A stretch of 46,827 nucleotides of DNA, from the NCBI GenBank assembly GCA_003158855.1, contig PMLJ01000040.1:1-46827 (forward strand), in the 5' to 3' direction. The DNA comes from Acidimicrobiaceae bacterium (GTDB lineage: Bacteria > Actinomycetota > Acidimicrobiia > Acidimicrobiales > RAAP-2). Position 1 is the stretch's first letter; the number at the start of each line of letters is the position of its first letter. The translations under genes and the position numbers were made by a program. Below the pieces are notes generated by a model. The model saw only the letters and a program-made list of their open reading frames with translations. It was not told where the DNA came from and searched no databases. Below, in pieces: positions 34,718 through 42,297 of this stretch.

Positions 34718-37291
34718 ATGGTCCGAGAACCAGGCGGGACTGAGGGCGCCGTCGTCACCGCGGTGCCCAGCGCGCTGAACGCCCACGATGCCCTCGAGGG
34801 CCAGCGTGGGCGCGCGCTGGAACTACGACGCCGGTACGTCGAGGTGCGCGAAGAAGCTCAAACAGCGGCCGCCGGTGCGAGCCCCGAAGGACGTCTCATC
34901 GAGCTCCTTGATCTCATCGTTCCGTCGTTCGCCGACTGGTGCGCCATCGACGTCGCCGACGAACAGGGGGTTCTGAAACGTCTCGCCGTACGCCATTCAG
35001 AATGTCACGCCGTGGCTGGTGGCGTGGATCACGAAGGGTGCTGCGCGCCCCAACTCCTGCAGCGTGCGCACGAGATCGACGCACTCGCCCAACGAGTGTT
35101 CTCGAGCGGGCGCAGCGAAGTGTGGCCACCAGCGCCGGATCAGGCGACTCCCTGGGGCATCGCGGTGGGTCTTCGGGTCAAGGCCGAACCGTTCGCGGTG
35201 ATCACCTTGGTGACGAACGAGGAGAGCGCCGGCTACGGACCATTGGATGTGGCCGTCGCCGAAGAGGTTGTCTGGGGTATCGGGGGCGTCATCGAGGGGC
35301 TCGTACTGAACCAAGCCGCCCGTGTCGCAGTTCGTGCAACGCAGAAGATCGCCAGCCAGCTCCACCAACTCATCGCGGTTTCGATCACGGTCGCCGGGCT
35401 TCGCAGCGAAGAGGAGATCTTGAAGAGTCTGGCCTCCAGCACTCGACGAGTCTTCGAAGCTGACCTCGCCGTTGTCTCGCTCGAGTCAGGTCCGGCTGCT
35501 CCGCTTCTTGGCGTCGCTCGCCGGGGAGAGTTGGCGGCGAGTCCCGGTCCCGATGAAATGGACGATCTTCAAGGCTTTCCGACCTCTCGAGCCCAAAGCA
35601 ACGTCCCTTGGCGAGAAGACGACTGGCTCATTGCACCGGTGCTGGAACGAAGGGGACTTGCGCGAGGCGTCGTTGCCGTTCGCCGATCCACTTTTGAGTT
35701 TCGTGCTGAGGACGAGGAGGTCCTCACTCTGCTGGCCCAGATGGCCTCGACCTCCCTGGCCGCCGCGGAACTGAACCGGACGATCCAACACAGCGAAGCC
35801 CGGTGGCGGATACTCGTCGAAACCGCTCCGGCCGGAATCGTCGAGGTCGACCTCGAAGGTCGGATCCGTTGGTGGAATCAGACGGCGGGAAAGATCTTCG
35901 CATGGCCCAACTACGGCCAGATCATCCCTGAGGACGGTCTTCGCTTCCCCGAATCGGCGCAGGGCGAACTCGCGTCGCTCCGGGAGCAGGTTCGCAGTGG
36001 CGCGTCGACCAGCGGCCCTGAGATGATCGAAGTGGAGATCAACGAAAGACGTCGCGAGCTCACCGTCTCGGCCGCTCTGCTGCCCCCCGGCGAAGGCGAA
36101 ACCAGGAGCATCCTGGTGCTCATCGACGACGTGACCGACCATCGCCAGTTGAAGGCCGAAGTCCGCCACGCCCAGCAGATGGAGATCCGTGGTCAGGTCG
36201 CGAGCAGTGTGGCGCACGACTTCAACAACCTGCTCACGCTGATCTCGGGCTACGCAGAGATCCTCACCAAGGACCTCAGTGGTGACGATCGATCACTCGA
36301 GATGGTGAAGGACATCCAGACGACCGCTTCGCGCGCCTCACTCTTGACCGCTCAACTGCAGACCATTGGTCGTACGCGATCCCTCGAGCCCGTCGTGCTC
36401 GATCCGGTCGCCGTACTGCAAGCGAATTCGGAGGTGCTCGAAAGGATTGTCGGCGCCGAGACAGACCTGAAATGGGCGCTCGACATGAGAGCCGGCAAGG
36501 TCAGGGTCGACGCCGGCCAGTTCGAACAGATGATCCTGAACCTGGCCATCAACGCGCGCGACGCCATGGCGGAGGGCGGGGTTCTCTCCATCTCCGTTGC
36601 CTCGGCGACCATCGACCGCGACCAGGCCAGCCCCTTGAACGTGCCCGAAGGCGACTACGTCGCAATCCTCGTCTCGGACACCGGTGTCGGGATGGATGAC
36701 GACACCCGCCAGCAGTGCTTCGAACCCTTCTTCACGACCAAGGGCCCCCTGAAGGGGACGGGAATGGGACTCGCCGCCGCCCGACGGCTCGTCGAGGAGA
36801 GCGGAGGCGTCATCCGCTGTCGCAGCGAACTCGGTGCGGGCACCACCTTCGAGATACTGCTGCCAGCTATCACCAACGCTGAACCAGAAGAACAGCCACA
36901 AGTCGGTGAAGCCCGCCCCCGCGAGTCGGCGACGGTGCTAGTGGCCGAAGACGACGACGCAATTCGTCGGCTCATCACCCAAGTGCTCGGCAGAAGCGGC
37001 TGTCGAGTGGTCGAGGCCGATTCTGGCGAAGCCGCCCTCCGACTCGCCAGTGAGTTCGAGGGCGTCTTTGATCTGCTCATCAGTGATGTGATCATGCCCA
37101 CCGTCAGCGGACCCGAGCTGGCGAGGACTCTCCAGTCGGCCAACCCGGCGCTGCGGGTCTTGATGATTTCGGGCACCGCCGATTCTTCAGTCCTCGACGA
37201 GTTGCTTCCGGGCACGAATGCTTTTCTCGCGAAGCCCTTCCGCCCGAGCGAACTCGTTGATCAGGTTCACGAACTGCTCTCTCGGAACTGA
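34718..37291 (+). CDS. GAF-GAF-PAS hybrid histidine kinase
   Basis: An 857-residue soluble sensor kinase without membrane helices. Residues ~30-200 and ~215-390 look like two GAF domains, ~395-500 a PAS domain (ILVETAPAGIVEVDLEGRIR). The HisKA helix has VASSVAHDFNNLLTLISGYA with phosphoacceptor H500. The ATPase has NLAINARDAM, DTGVGMDDDT, FEPFFTTKGPLKGTGMGLAA. A C-terminal receiver has VLVAEDDDAIRR, phosphoacceptor D790 in LLISDVIMP and K in LAKPFRPSE. ATG at 34718 is preferred over the upstream in-frame start inside the EAL gene. It likely signals with the EAL protein it follows; the OmpR-type regulator nearby is a possible partner. Confidence 0.9.
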   Translation: MVREPGGTEGAVVTAVPSALNAHDALEGQRGRALELRRRYVEVREEAQTAAAGASPEGRLIELLDLIVPSFADWCAIDVADEQGVLKRLAVRHSECHAVAGGVDHEGCCAPQLLQRAHEIDALAQRVFSSGRSEVWPPAPDQATPWGIAVGLRVKAEPFAVITLVTNEESAGYGPLDVAVAEEVVWGIGGVIEGLVLNQAARVAVRATQKIASQLHQLIAVSITVAGLRSEEEILKSLASSTRRVFEADLAVVSLESGPAAPLLGVARRGELAASPGPDEMDDLQGFPTSRAQSNVPWREDDWLIAPVLERRGLARGVVAVRRSTFEFRAEDEEVLTLLAQMASTSLAAAELNRTIQHSEARWRILVETAPAGIVEVDLEGRIRWWNQTAGKIFAWPNYGQIIPEDGLRFPESAQGELASLREQVRSGASTSGPEMIEVEINERRRELTVSAALLPPGEGETRSILVLIDDVTDHRQLKAEVRHAQQMEIRGQVASSVAHDFNNLLTLISGYAEILTKDLSGDDRSLEMVKDIQTTASRASLLTAQLQTIGRTRSLEPVVLDPVAVLQANSEVLERIVGAETDLKWALDMRAGKVRVDAGQFEQMILNLAINARDAMAEGGVLSISVASATIDRDQASPLNVPEGDYVAILVSDTGVGMDDDTRQQCFEPFFTTKGPLKGTGMGLAAARRLVEESGGVIRCRSELGAGTTFEILLPAITNAEPEEQPQVGEARPRESATVLVAEDDDAIRRLITQVLGRSGCRVVEADSGEAALRLASEFEGVFDLLISDVIMPTVSGPELARTLQSANPALRVLMISGTADSSVLDELLPGTNAFLAKPFRPSELVDQVHELLSRN

Positions 37292-37398
37292 GTGCCTTCG
37301 AGAGAATCGTCACACGGCTCAGGTCAGGTTGACGTGGCCTCGACCGTGGCGTGCCCACCAACGGGGATCCCCACCACCACGAGACGGTGAGTCGCGAC

Positions 37399-38103
37399 CT
37401 ACTTCTCGGGCGGGGGTTCAAAGCGGTAGCCGACGCCTCGAATGGTCTTTATCCAGTGGGGATGGTCGGGATCCACTTCTATCTTCGCCCGCAGTCGACG
37501 GATGTGCTCGGTCACCGTGGCTTCGTTCTGCCACTCCGCCGACGAGGACCAGACGTGCTCGAGTAGTTGAGCGCGTGAGTACACCTGTCGAGGCGACGCC
37601 GCCATGAACGCCAGCAACGCGAACTCCTTGGACGTGAGATCCAACAGTTCGCCGTGCAGTCGCACCTCGTGGGTGCTCTCATTGATCTGCAGGTCCGCGA
37701 ACACTATGTTCGGTGCCTCGATCTGGTGGAGCAAAGTATTGACGCCAGATCGACGGAGAACAGATTCAATTCGAGCCGCCATCTCCCCCAACGAGAAGGG
37801 CTTCACGATGTAGTCATCGGCGCCCATCTTGAGTCCGGTGATCCGCTCGGCCTCGAGGCCCCGTCCCGTCAGGAATATGACCGGCACGTCGCTGATCAGT
37901 CGCAGTTCGCGCAGCACGTCACGACCGTCTTCGTCTCCGAGCACGATGTCGAGGATTACGAGGTCGGGACCCCACAACGAGGTGGCGCTCAGCGCGGCGG
38001 CGCCGTTCGCCGCCATCTGGACTATGTATCCTTCACCCGAGAGGTACTTGTCGAGGAGCTTCGTGATCTCTGGGTCGTCATCGACGACAAGGACCTTCGT
38101 CAT
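37399..38103 (-). CDS. OmpR/PhoB-family response regulator
   Basis: Residues 1-120 are a receiver domain with acidic pocket D8-D10, phosphoacceptor D52 (LVILDIVLGDEDG), FLTGR and the conserved VKPFS lysine. Residues ~130-234 are the winged-helix DNA-binding domain (LLDLTSKEFALLAFMAASP, QNEATVTEHIRRLRAKIE, IRTIRGVGYRF-like end TIRGVGYRFEPP). ATG at 38103 begins the conserved MTKVLVVDDD; an earlier in-frame start adds 14 unconserved residues. It converges with the hybrid kinase gene. It binds promoters when phosphorylated; the target is unknown. Confidence 0.9.
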   Translation of the reverse strand: MTKVLVVDDDPEITKLLDKYLSGEGYIVQMAANGAAALSATSLWGPDLVILDIVLGDEDGRDVLRELRLISDVPVIFLTGRGLEAERITGLKMGADDYIVKPFSLGEMAARIESVLRRSGVNTLLHQIEAPNIVFADLQINESTHEVRLHGELLDLTSKEFALLAFMAASPRQVYSRAQLLEHVWSSSAEWQNEATVTEHIRRLRAKIEVDPDHPHWIKTIRGVGYRFEPPPEK

Positions 38104-38438
38104 ACCAAGCAGTCCATCAAGCTGTGGCTTCTCGAAACGGCACACCGGCTCGAAGTCGCTTTGGAATCAACGCAACCAACGAAAGCCAGTCCGGCACGAC
38201 GAGTGGGGCTTTGCATAAAGCCATTCTACGGACTCCGCCGCCCACTTTCGTGTGCACTCCCCCAGGAATTCTGAAGATCACCACATCCTCGATTCGACGT
38301 CCGCGACCCCGAGACGGGACCAGCGCAACGCCCTTTCGGAATTCGACACCGCGCGCGAACACAACTCAGTCGTCCCGAGGAATCGGTTGAAGCACCCGAC
38401 GCCCCCGGGAACTCGAAGACGAAGGCTCGTCGAACTGA
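38104..38438. other. 335-bp intergenic space
   Basis: Upstream of the response-regulator gene and downstream of the coupled cyclic-di-GMP genes. No gene or clear regulatory motif is visible. Confidence 0.4.
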
Positions 38439-39035
38439 CTACGCCTCACTCGGCGACATCGACAAGAAGCGGTTGAGCGCGTTGAGCGTCGCCATGGCGG
38501 ACGACGTCACGTCACCCTCGGATTGGGCGATGCCGAACAAGTCCGCTCCCTCGGAGAACGGCCGCAAGCTGACGATCACGGGCCAGCCCCGCGCCGTGGC
38601 GACATTGACCACCGAGAGCAGGTAGAAGGGGACGTTGAATCCCAGATCGCGCAACGCTCCAAGTGTCGCCTCGGCGCCGCCGAACAGCTGACCGCTCCCG
38701 GCGTTGCCGAGGCCAATGCGACCGGCGTAGTTGAGCTCCACCTGGCACGAGCCGTTCTCGGGGTTGAAGGTGGCGCCGACGAGGGCGACCCGAATAGCTT
38801 GCGACTCACGGGGCGCGAGGGTATTGCTCGCGTCTTCGACGACCACCGAAGCCTCGGCGAAGTAAAGGCTGACGATCTGCTTGGCCATGACCCGAATATC
38901 CGCGGGGTCCTGGCCGTGCACGATGAGGGTCACCGCGTCCACGTCACCGTTCTCGCGGTGTCGAATCTCGACGTTCAGTACGCCCGGGAGGGACCGCAAC
39001 TCAAGTTCGAAATCTTCTTCAGTAGGTGACATCAT
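38439..39035 (-). CDS. Uncharacterised protein coupled to diguanylate cyclase
   Basis: A 198-residue soluble protein of unknown family. Residues ~1-65 look like a small alpha/beta domain (LRSLPGVLNVEIRHRENGDV), residues ~80-190 a second one with a GSGQLFGGAEATLGAL loop and VNVATARGWPVIVSLRPF. It ends the run of cyclic-di-GMP genes, and its ATG overlaps the TGA of the GGDEF gene (ATGA), implying coupled translation. A regulator or partner of the cyclase is inferred from this. I know of no characterised relative. Confidence 0.75.
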   Translation of the reverse strand: MMSPTEEDFELELRSLPGVLNVEIRHRENGDVDAVTLIVHGQDPADIRVMAKQIVSLYFAEASVVVEDASNTLAPRESQAIRVALVGATFNPENGSCQVELNYAGRIGLGNAGSGQLFGGAEATLGALRDLGFNVPFYLLSVVNVATARGWPVIVSLRPFSEGADLFGIAQSEGDVTSSAMATLNALNRFLSMSPSEA

Positions 39036-39850
39036 CGATCTTTACCCTTCTTTTCGCGTAGCCGTTCGTCGGCTCTTCGAAAGACCTCTTTAGGGTCAGT
39101 TGACTCGCGGGGCGACGTGGCCGTGCCGATGGTGAACCCAACGAGTTCGGCCGCCGGCCCCAGGTTGCAACGCAACCGGTCGGTGAAGCCCGCCGCCTCG
39201 TGGCCATCGGCGTTGCTCAGAATCACCGCGAATTCATCCCCGCCGAAACGCGCGACGATGTCGCCGCTGCGGACCGATCGGCGCATCGCGAGACCGAACT
39301 GACGCAATAGGTCGTCGCCGGTGGCGTGACCAAGATTGTCGTTGATCGCCTTGAAACCATCGAGGTCGATCATCACCAAAGTGAACGCCCAGCCGTAGCG
39401 CGCGCTGCGAGAACAGGCGTCATCGAGGGCAACGTCGAAGGTGCGCCGATTGGCCAGATTCGTCAGCGAGTCATGGCCGGCCCAGAAGCGCGCCAGGTGC
39501 AGAGAGAGCGAGAGCTGGCACGCCGTGCGAACGGCATCGCGCTCGAACGAGGGAACGATATCGGGATCGCAGTAGACGCCCGGGGCTGTTCCTATGCGAG
39601 AGGCGAGATCGGCGCTTACCGCCTTGCCGCCGAGGCGGAACAACTGGGTTCCAAAGGACTCGTGCGTGAGACTCACGACCACGTCCTTCAGTTTGTATCG
39701 CTCGGCGAGCAAATCGAGGACCGAGTAGACAAAACCAATGCCCAACTCGCTGACGGAGAGCTCGTCAAGCATCGTTTGGAACAGCCAAGGCTCGTAGTTC
39801 GTCTCGGTGCTCTCTACGTCTTCGGCTGGTGCATCGTTGGTCGAGGTCAA
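39032..39850 (-). CDS. Diguanylate cyclase (GGDEF)
   Basis: It makes cyclic di-GMP from two GTP. Residues ~1-120 form an uncharacterised sensory-type region, then the GGDEF domain ~125-270: GHDSLTNLANRRTFD, LVMIDLDGFKAINDNLGHAT, and an intact GGDEF motif in VARFGGDEFAV. The inhibitory I-site RxxD is present as RSGD five residues before GGDEF, so product inhibition is expected. TTG at 39850 overlaps the TGA of the upstream GAF-GGDEF-EAL gene (TTGA), an overlap that suggests coupled translation. Length 272 aa. Confidence 0.9.
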   Translation of the reverse strand: MTSTNDAPAEDVESTETNYEPWLFQTMLDELSVSELGIGFVYSVLDLLAERYKLKDVVVSLTHESFGTQLFRLGGKAVSADLASRIGTAPGVYCDPDIVPSFERDAVRTACQLSLSLHLARFWAGHDSLTNLANRRTFDVALDDACSRSARYGWAFTLVMIDLDGFKAINDNLGHATGDDLLRQFGLAMRRSVRSGDIVARFGGDEFAVILSNADGHEAAGFTDRLRCNLGPAAELVGFTIGTATSPRESTDPKEVFRRADERLREKKGKDR

Positions 39851-42150
39851 GATAGTGTGCTCGCAAACTCAAGAGTTGGTCTTGCTGGTCGCAGCATGGA
39901 CATCGGTACTCCGCCCGCCTTCAGCATCGGCTTGAGTTCCTCTGAGCCGATCGGTCGCGAGATCAGATATCCCTGACCGCGATCGCATCCTAGTTCAAGC
40001 AGCTTCTCGACAATCTCGGTGCCTTCGATGCCCTCGGCGGTGACGCTCAGGTGAAGCGCTTGGCCCAATCGGATGATCGACTCAACGATCGCCCGATCGT
40101 AATCGTCGGTGGTGATGCCCTCGACGAAGCTCATGTCCAGCTTCAACAGGTTCACCGGCAGGTACTTCAGCTCGGTCATCGATGCGAATCCCGTGCCGAA
40201 GTCGTCGAGGGCCACCTCCACGCCGAGATCCTGGAAGCCCCGCAGGATATTCGCGACCTTGTCCGCCTCGTCGACGACGGCGTGTTCGGTGATCTCGATG
40301 CAGAGACGGTCGCCGGGAACGTTGTTGTCGAGCATGCACTTCTCGACGAACGCCACGAGGTCGGACGCCGCGAACTCCGCTGGTGACATGTTGACGCGGA
40401 CAACGAGTGGAAGATCGGGATAGTCGCGGCGCCAGACGGCGAGCTGACGGCAGGCCTCAGCGAAGACCCAGCGCCCGATCTCGAGCACCAGCCCCGTCTC
40501 CTCGGCGACATTGATGAACTTCGCCGCCGCCAGAAGGCCCTGGGTCGGGTGCTGCCAGCGAACCAGCGCCTCGACCGAGAGCAGACGTCCCGTACGCAGA
40601 TCGACCTCGGGCTGGTAGTGGAGCCGCAATCCGTCGCCTTCGACGGCCTCGCGCAGCATCAACTCCATGCTGGAACGCTCATTGGCGGCCTGGCGCAACA
40701 CCTCGTCGAAGACCACCGCCTGGTTTCGCCCGCGCGCCTTCGCCACGTACATCGCCCCGTCCGCCCAGCTGAGCAGGTCCAGGCCGGCCTCGTTGGAGCC
40801 CGCTAGGGCGATGGCGATGCCGATGCTCGCCGTGTGGCTCACGAATTGACCGCCGATGTTCACCGGTCCGGCGACGACACCGAGCAGCCGGTAGGCGCTG
40901 GCTTGGACTTCCATCTCGCTGCTGGCTTCGTCCAAGAGCACCACGAATTCGTCGCCCCCGAGTCGAGCGACGTAGTCGCTCGCCCGGATGCTGGTGCGGA
41001 TCCGGTCGGCGATGGTGATCAGCAGCCGGTCGCCGGTCGCGTGGCCGAGGAAGTCGTTCATCACCTTGAACCGGTCCAGGTCGATGATCAGGACCGCCGT
41101 GTCACGACGGGTGCCCAGGCGGTGCGTCAACTCGCGCAGCAGCGCCCGCCGGTTCGGCAGATCAGTCAGGTCGTCGTGGTACGCGTTGTAGGCCGTGCGC
41201 TCCTCGGCGTCGATTCGCGCCTGGAGCTGCACCAGCATCGACGCGACCGCCTGCAGGGCGTTGATCTCGGCGGGCACCCACGAACGAAGCGCGAAGTGGA
41301 TGAAACCGAGGACACCCCACGTCGAGTCGCCGAGGAGCAGAGGAACCGCGGCTCCGGCGATCAAGGTCTCGCCGGACCCATCCTCGACGCGCTTCATGTA
41401 GTTCTCGGTGGTGTCCTCGAAGCCGGGCAGGAACGGCTCGCGAAGGTCCTTCGTGGCCATGAAGATCGGGTCGGCGTCGAAGCGGACCTCCCCGAGTGGG
41501 TCGGGATCGGGTATGTCGTCACGAATGGGCCACTCTGCCTCAAGGATGCTGACGCCCCTGACGTGATCATTTCGGCGCAGGAAGGCAACATCCGAGTGGA
41601 GGAACTCCGCGAGGACACGGGTCGTCCAGTTCAGCACCTCTTTGTGGTTCGCCGCGGTGGCCGACATCAACCTCTCGGCGACCTGGCTGACGAGTTCGTC
41701 GAGCCGACGCTGATGAAGCAGCACGCCTTCGCGGTTCGCGAGCGTGGCGACTTGGCTGAACACTCCGCCGAAGGCCCTAATGAGCGAGCCCTCGCGCTGG
41801 GACCAGGCGCGGCCGTGGCGCGCGACGACCAGGGCGCCGATTATCTGACCGTCCAGCAGCTCAATGGCGTCGATGAGCACACCCCATTCGACGTCGTCGA
41901 GAACCCACGTGAACGAACCGAGCGGCTCCTTACCGGCGAGTTGCGCCTCCACCCGCTCGCGAATGGCCGCGAAGGCGCTCTCGGACTTCGGCCCGACCAG
42001 TGGTTCGATCTCAATGCCGGACACGCTTCGACCAGAAGCGGTGATCACGGCGACTATTTCAGCCCTGGGGGTGACTTGGCGAAGCGTCTCGACGATGAGC
42101 CGAGCCTCCGCGCCAACATTCATGGTGTCTGCGTGTCTGAAATTTCCCAC
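39847..42150 (-). CDS. GAF-GAF-GGDEF-EAL bifunctional cyclic-di-GMP enzyme
   Basis: A 767-residue soluble protein. Two GAF-type sensory regions (~20-140, ~155-310) precede an intact GGDEF domain (VARLGGDEFVV, 398-402, with I-site RASD at 389-392) and an intact EAL domain (VEALVRW 526-532, IEITE, DDFGTG 649-654, AEGIE, RGQGYLISRP). Both catalytic motifs are complete, so it could both make and degrade cyclic di-GMP. Its layout matches the M. tuberculosis Rv1354c type (GAF-GGDEF-EAL) except for length. GTG at 42150 is chosen for the GGAGGTGG binding site 6 bases upstream. A promoter is proposed at 42188-42216. Confidence 0.93.
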   Translation of the reverse strand: MGNFRHADTMNVGAEARLIVETLRQVTPRAEIVAVITASGRSVSGIEIEPLVGPKSESAFAAIRERVEAQLAGKEPLGSFTWVLDDVEWGVLIDAIELLDGQIIGALVVARHGRAWSQREGSLIRAFGGVFSQVATLANREGVLLHQRRLDELVSQVAERLMSATAANHKEVLNWTTRVLAEFLHSDVAFLRRNDHVRGVSILEAEWPIRDDIPDPDPLGEVRFDADPIFMATKDLREPFLPGFEDTTENYMKRVEDGSGETLIAGAAVPLLLGDSTWGVLGFIHFALRSWVPAEINALQAVASMLVQLQARIDAEERTAYNAYHDDLTDLPNRRALLRELTHRLGTRRDTAVLIIDLDRFKVMNDFLGHATGDRLLITIADRIRTSIRASDYVARLGGDEFVVLLDEASSEMEVQASAYRLLGVVAGPVNIGGQFVSHTASIGIAIALAGSNEAGLDLLSWADGAMYVAKARGRNQAVVFDEVLRQAANERSSMELMLREAVEGDGLRLHYQPEVDLRTGRLLSVEALVRWQHPTQGLLAAAKFINVAEETGLVLEIGRWVFAEACRQLAVWRRDYPDLPLVVRVNMSPAEFAASDLVAFVEKCMLDNNVPGDRLCIEITEHAVVDEADKVANILRGFQDLGVEVALDDFGTGFASMTELKYLPVNLLKLDMSFVEGITTDDYDRAIVESIIRLGQALHLSVTAEGIEGTEIVEKLLELGCDRGQGYLISRPIGSEELKPMLKAGGVPMSMLRPARPTLEFASTLS

Positions 42151-42187
42151 AGCGGACCACCTCCAACGCTATTTGGCCTGAATCATG

Positions 42188-42216
42188 AGGATAGCAGCAC
42201 CAACTTTCAATTGAAA
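42188..42216 (-). promoter_or_regulatory. Putative sigma70-like promoter of cyclic-di-GMP operon
   Basis: Read leftward, TTTCAA (42216-42211) and TATCCT (42193-42188) are separated by 17 bp, followed by a start at GTG 42150 about 30 bases beyond the likely transcription start. The boxes are imperfect. The -35 box overlaps the palindrome at 42204-42217. Confidence 0.4.
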
Positions 42217-42217
42217 G
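42204..42217. promoter_or_regulatory. Perfect 14-bp palindrome CTTTCAATTGAAAG
   Basis: A perfect 14-bp palindrome overlapping the proposed -35 box of the leftward cyclic-di-GMP operon. It could be an operator for a dimeric repressor. Function is inferred from position only. Confidence 0.45.
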
Positions 42218-42241
42218 AGTCTATTTTACAAGGAAAACGGC

Positions 42242-42256
42242 CCTCGAAGCGCGAGG
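42242..42256 (-). terminator. Possible terminator after Rv1355c-like gene
   Basis: CCTCG and CGAGG flank a 5-base loop. Read leftward this hairpin lies downstream of the Rv1355c-like stop codon, and a short TTTT run follows after GCCG. Weak but well placed. Confidence 0.35.
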
Positions 42257-42297
42257 ATCCGGCAAGAATCCTATAATTCGTATGCATTCTCATGCGA

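Noticed and set aside
40834-42276. Long rightward open frame antisense to the GAF-GGDEF-EAL gene
   Set aside because: Antisense to intact GGDEF and EAL motifs, with low-complexity composition; a codon-bias shadow.
42272-42277. TATAAT box on the plus strand
   Set aside because: No rightward gene follows it and no -35 is present; the sequence is just before the stop of a leftward gene.
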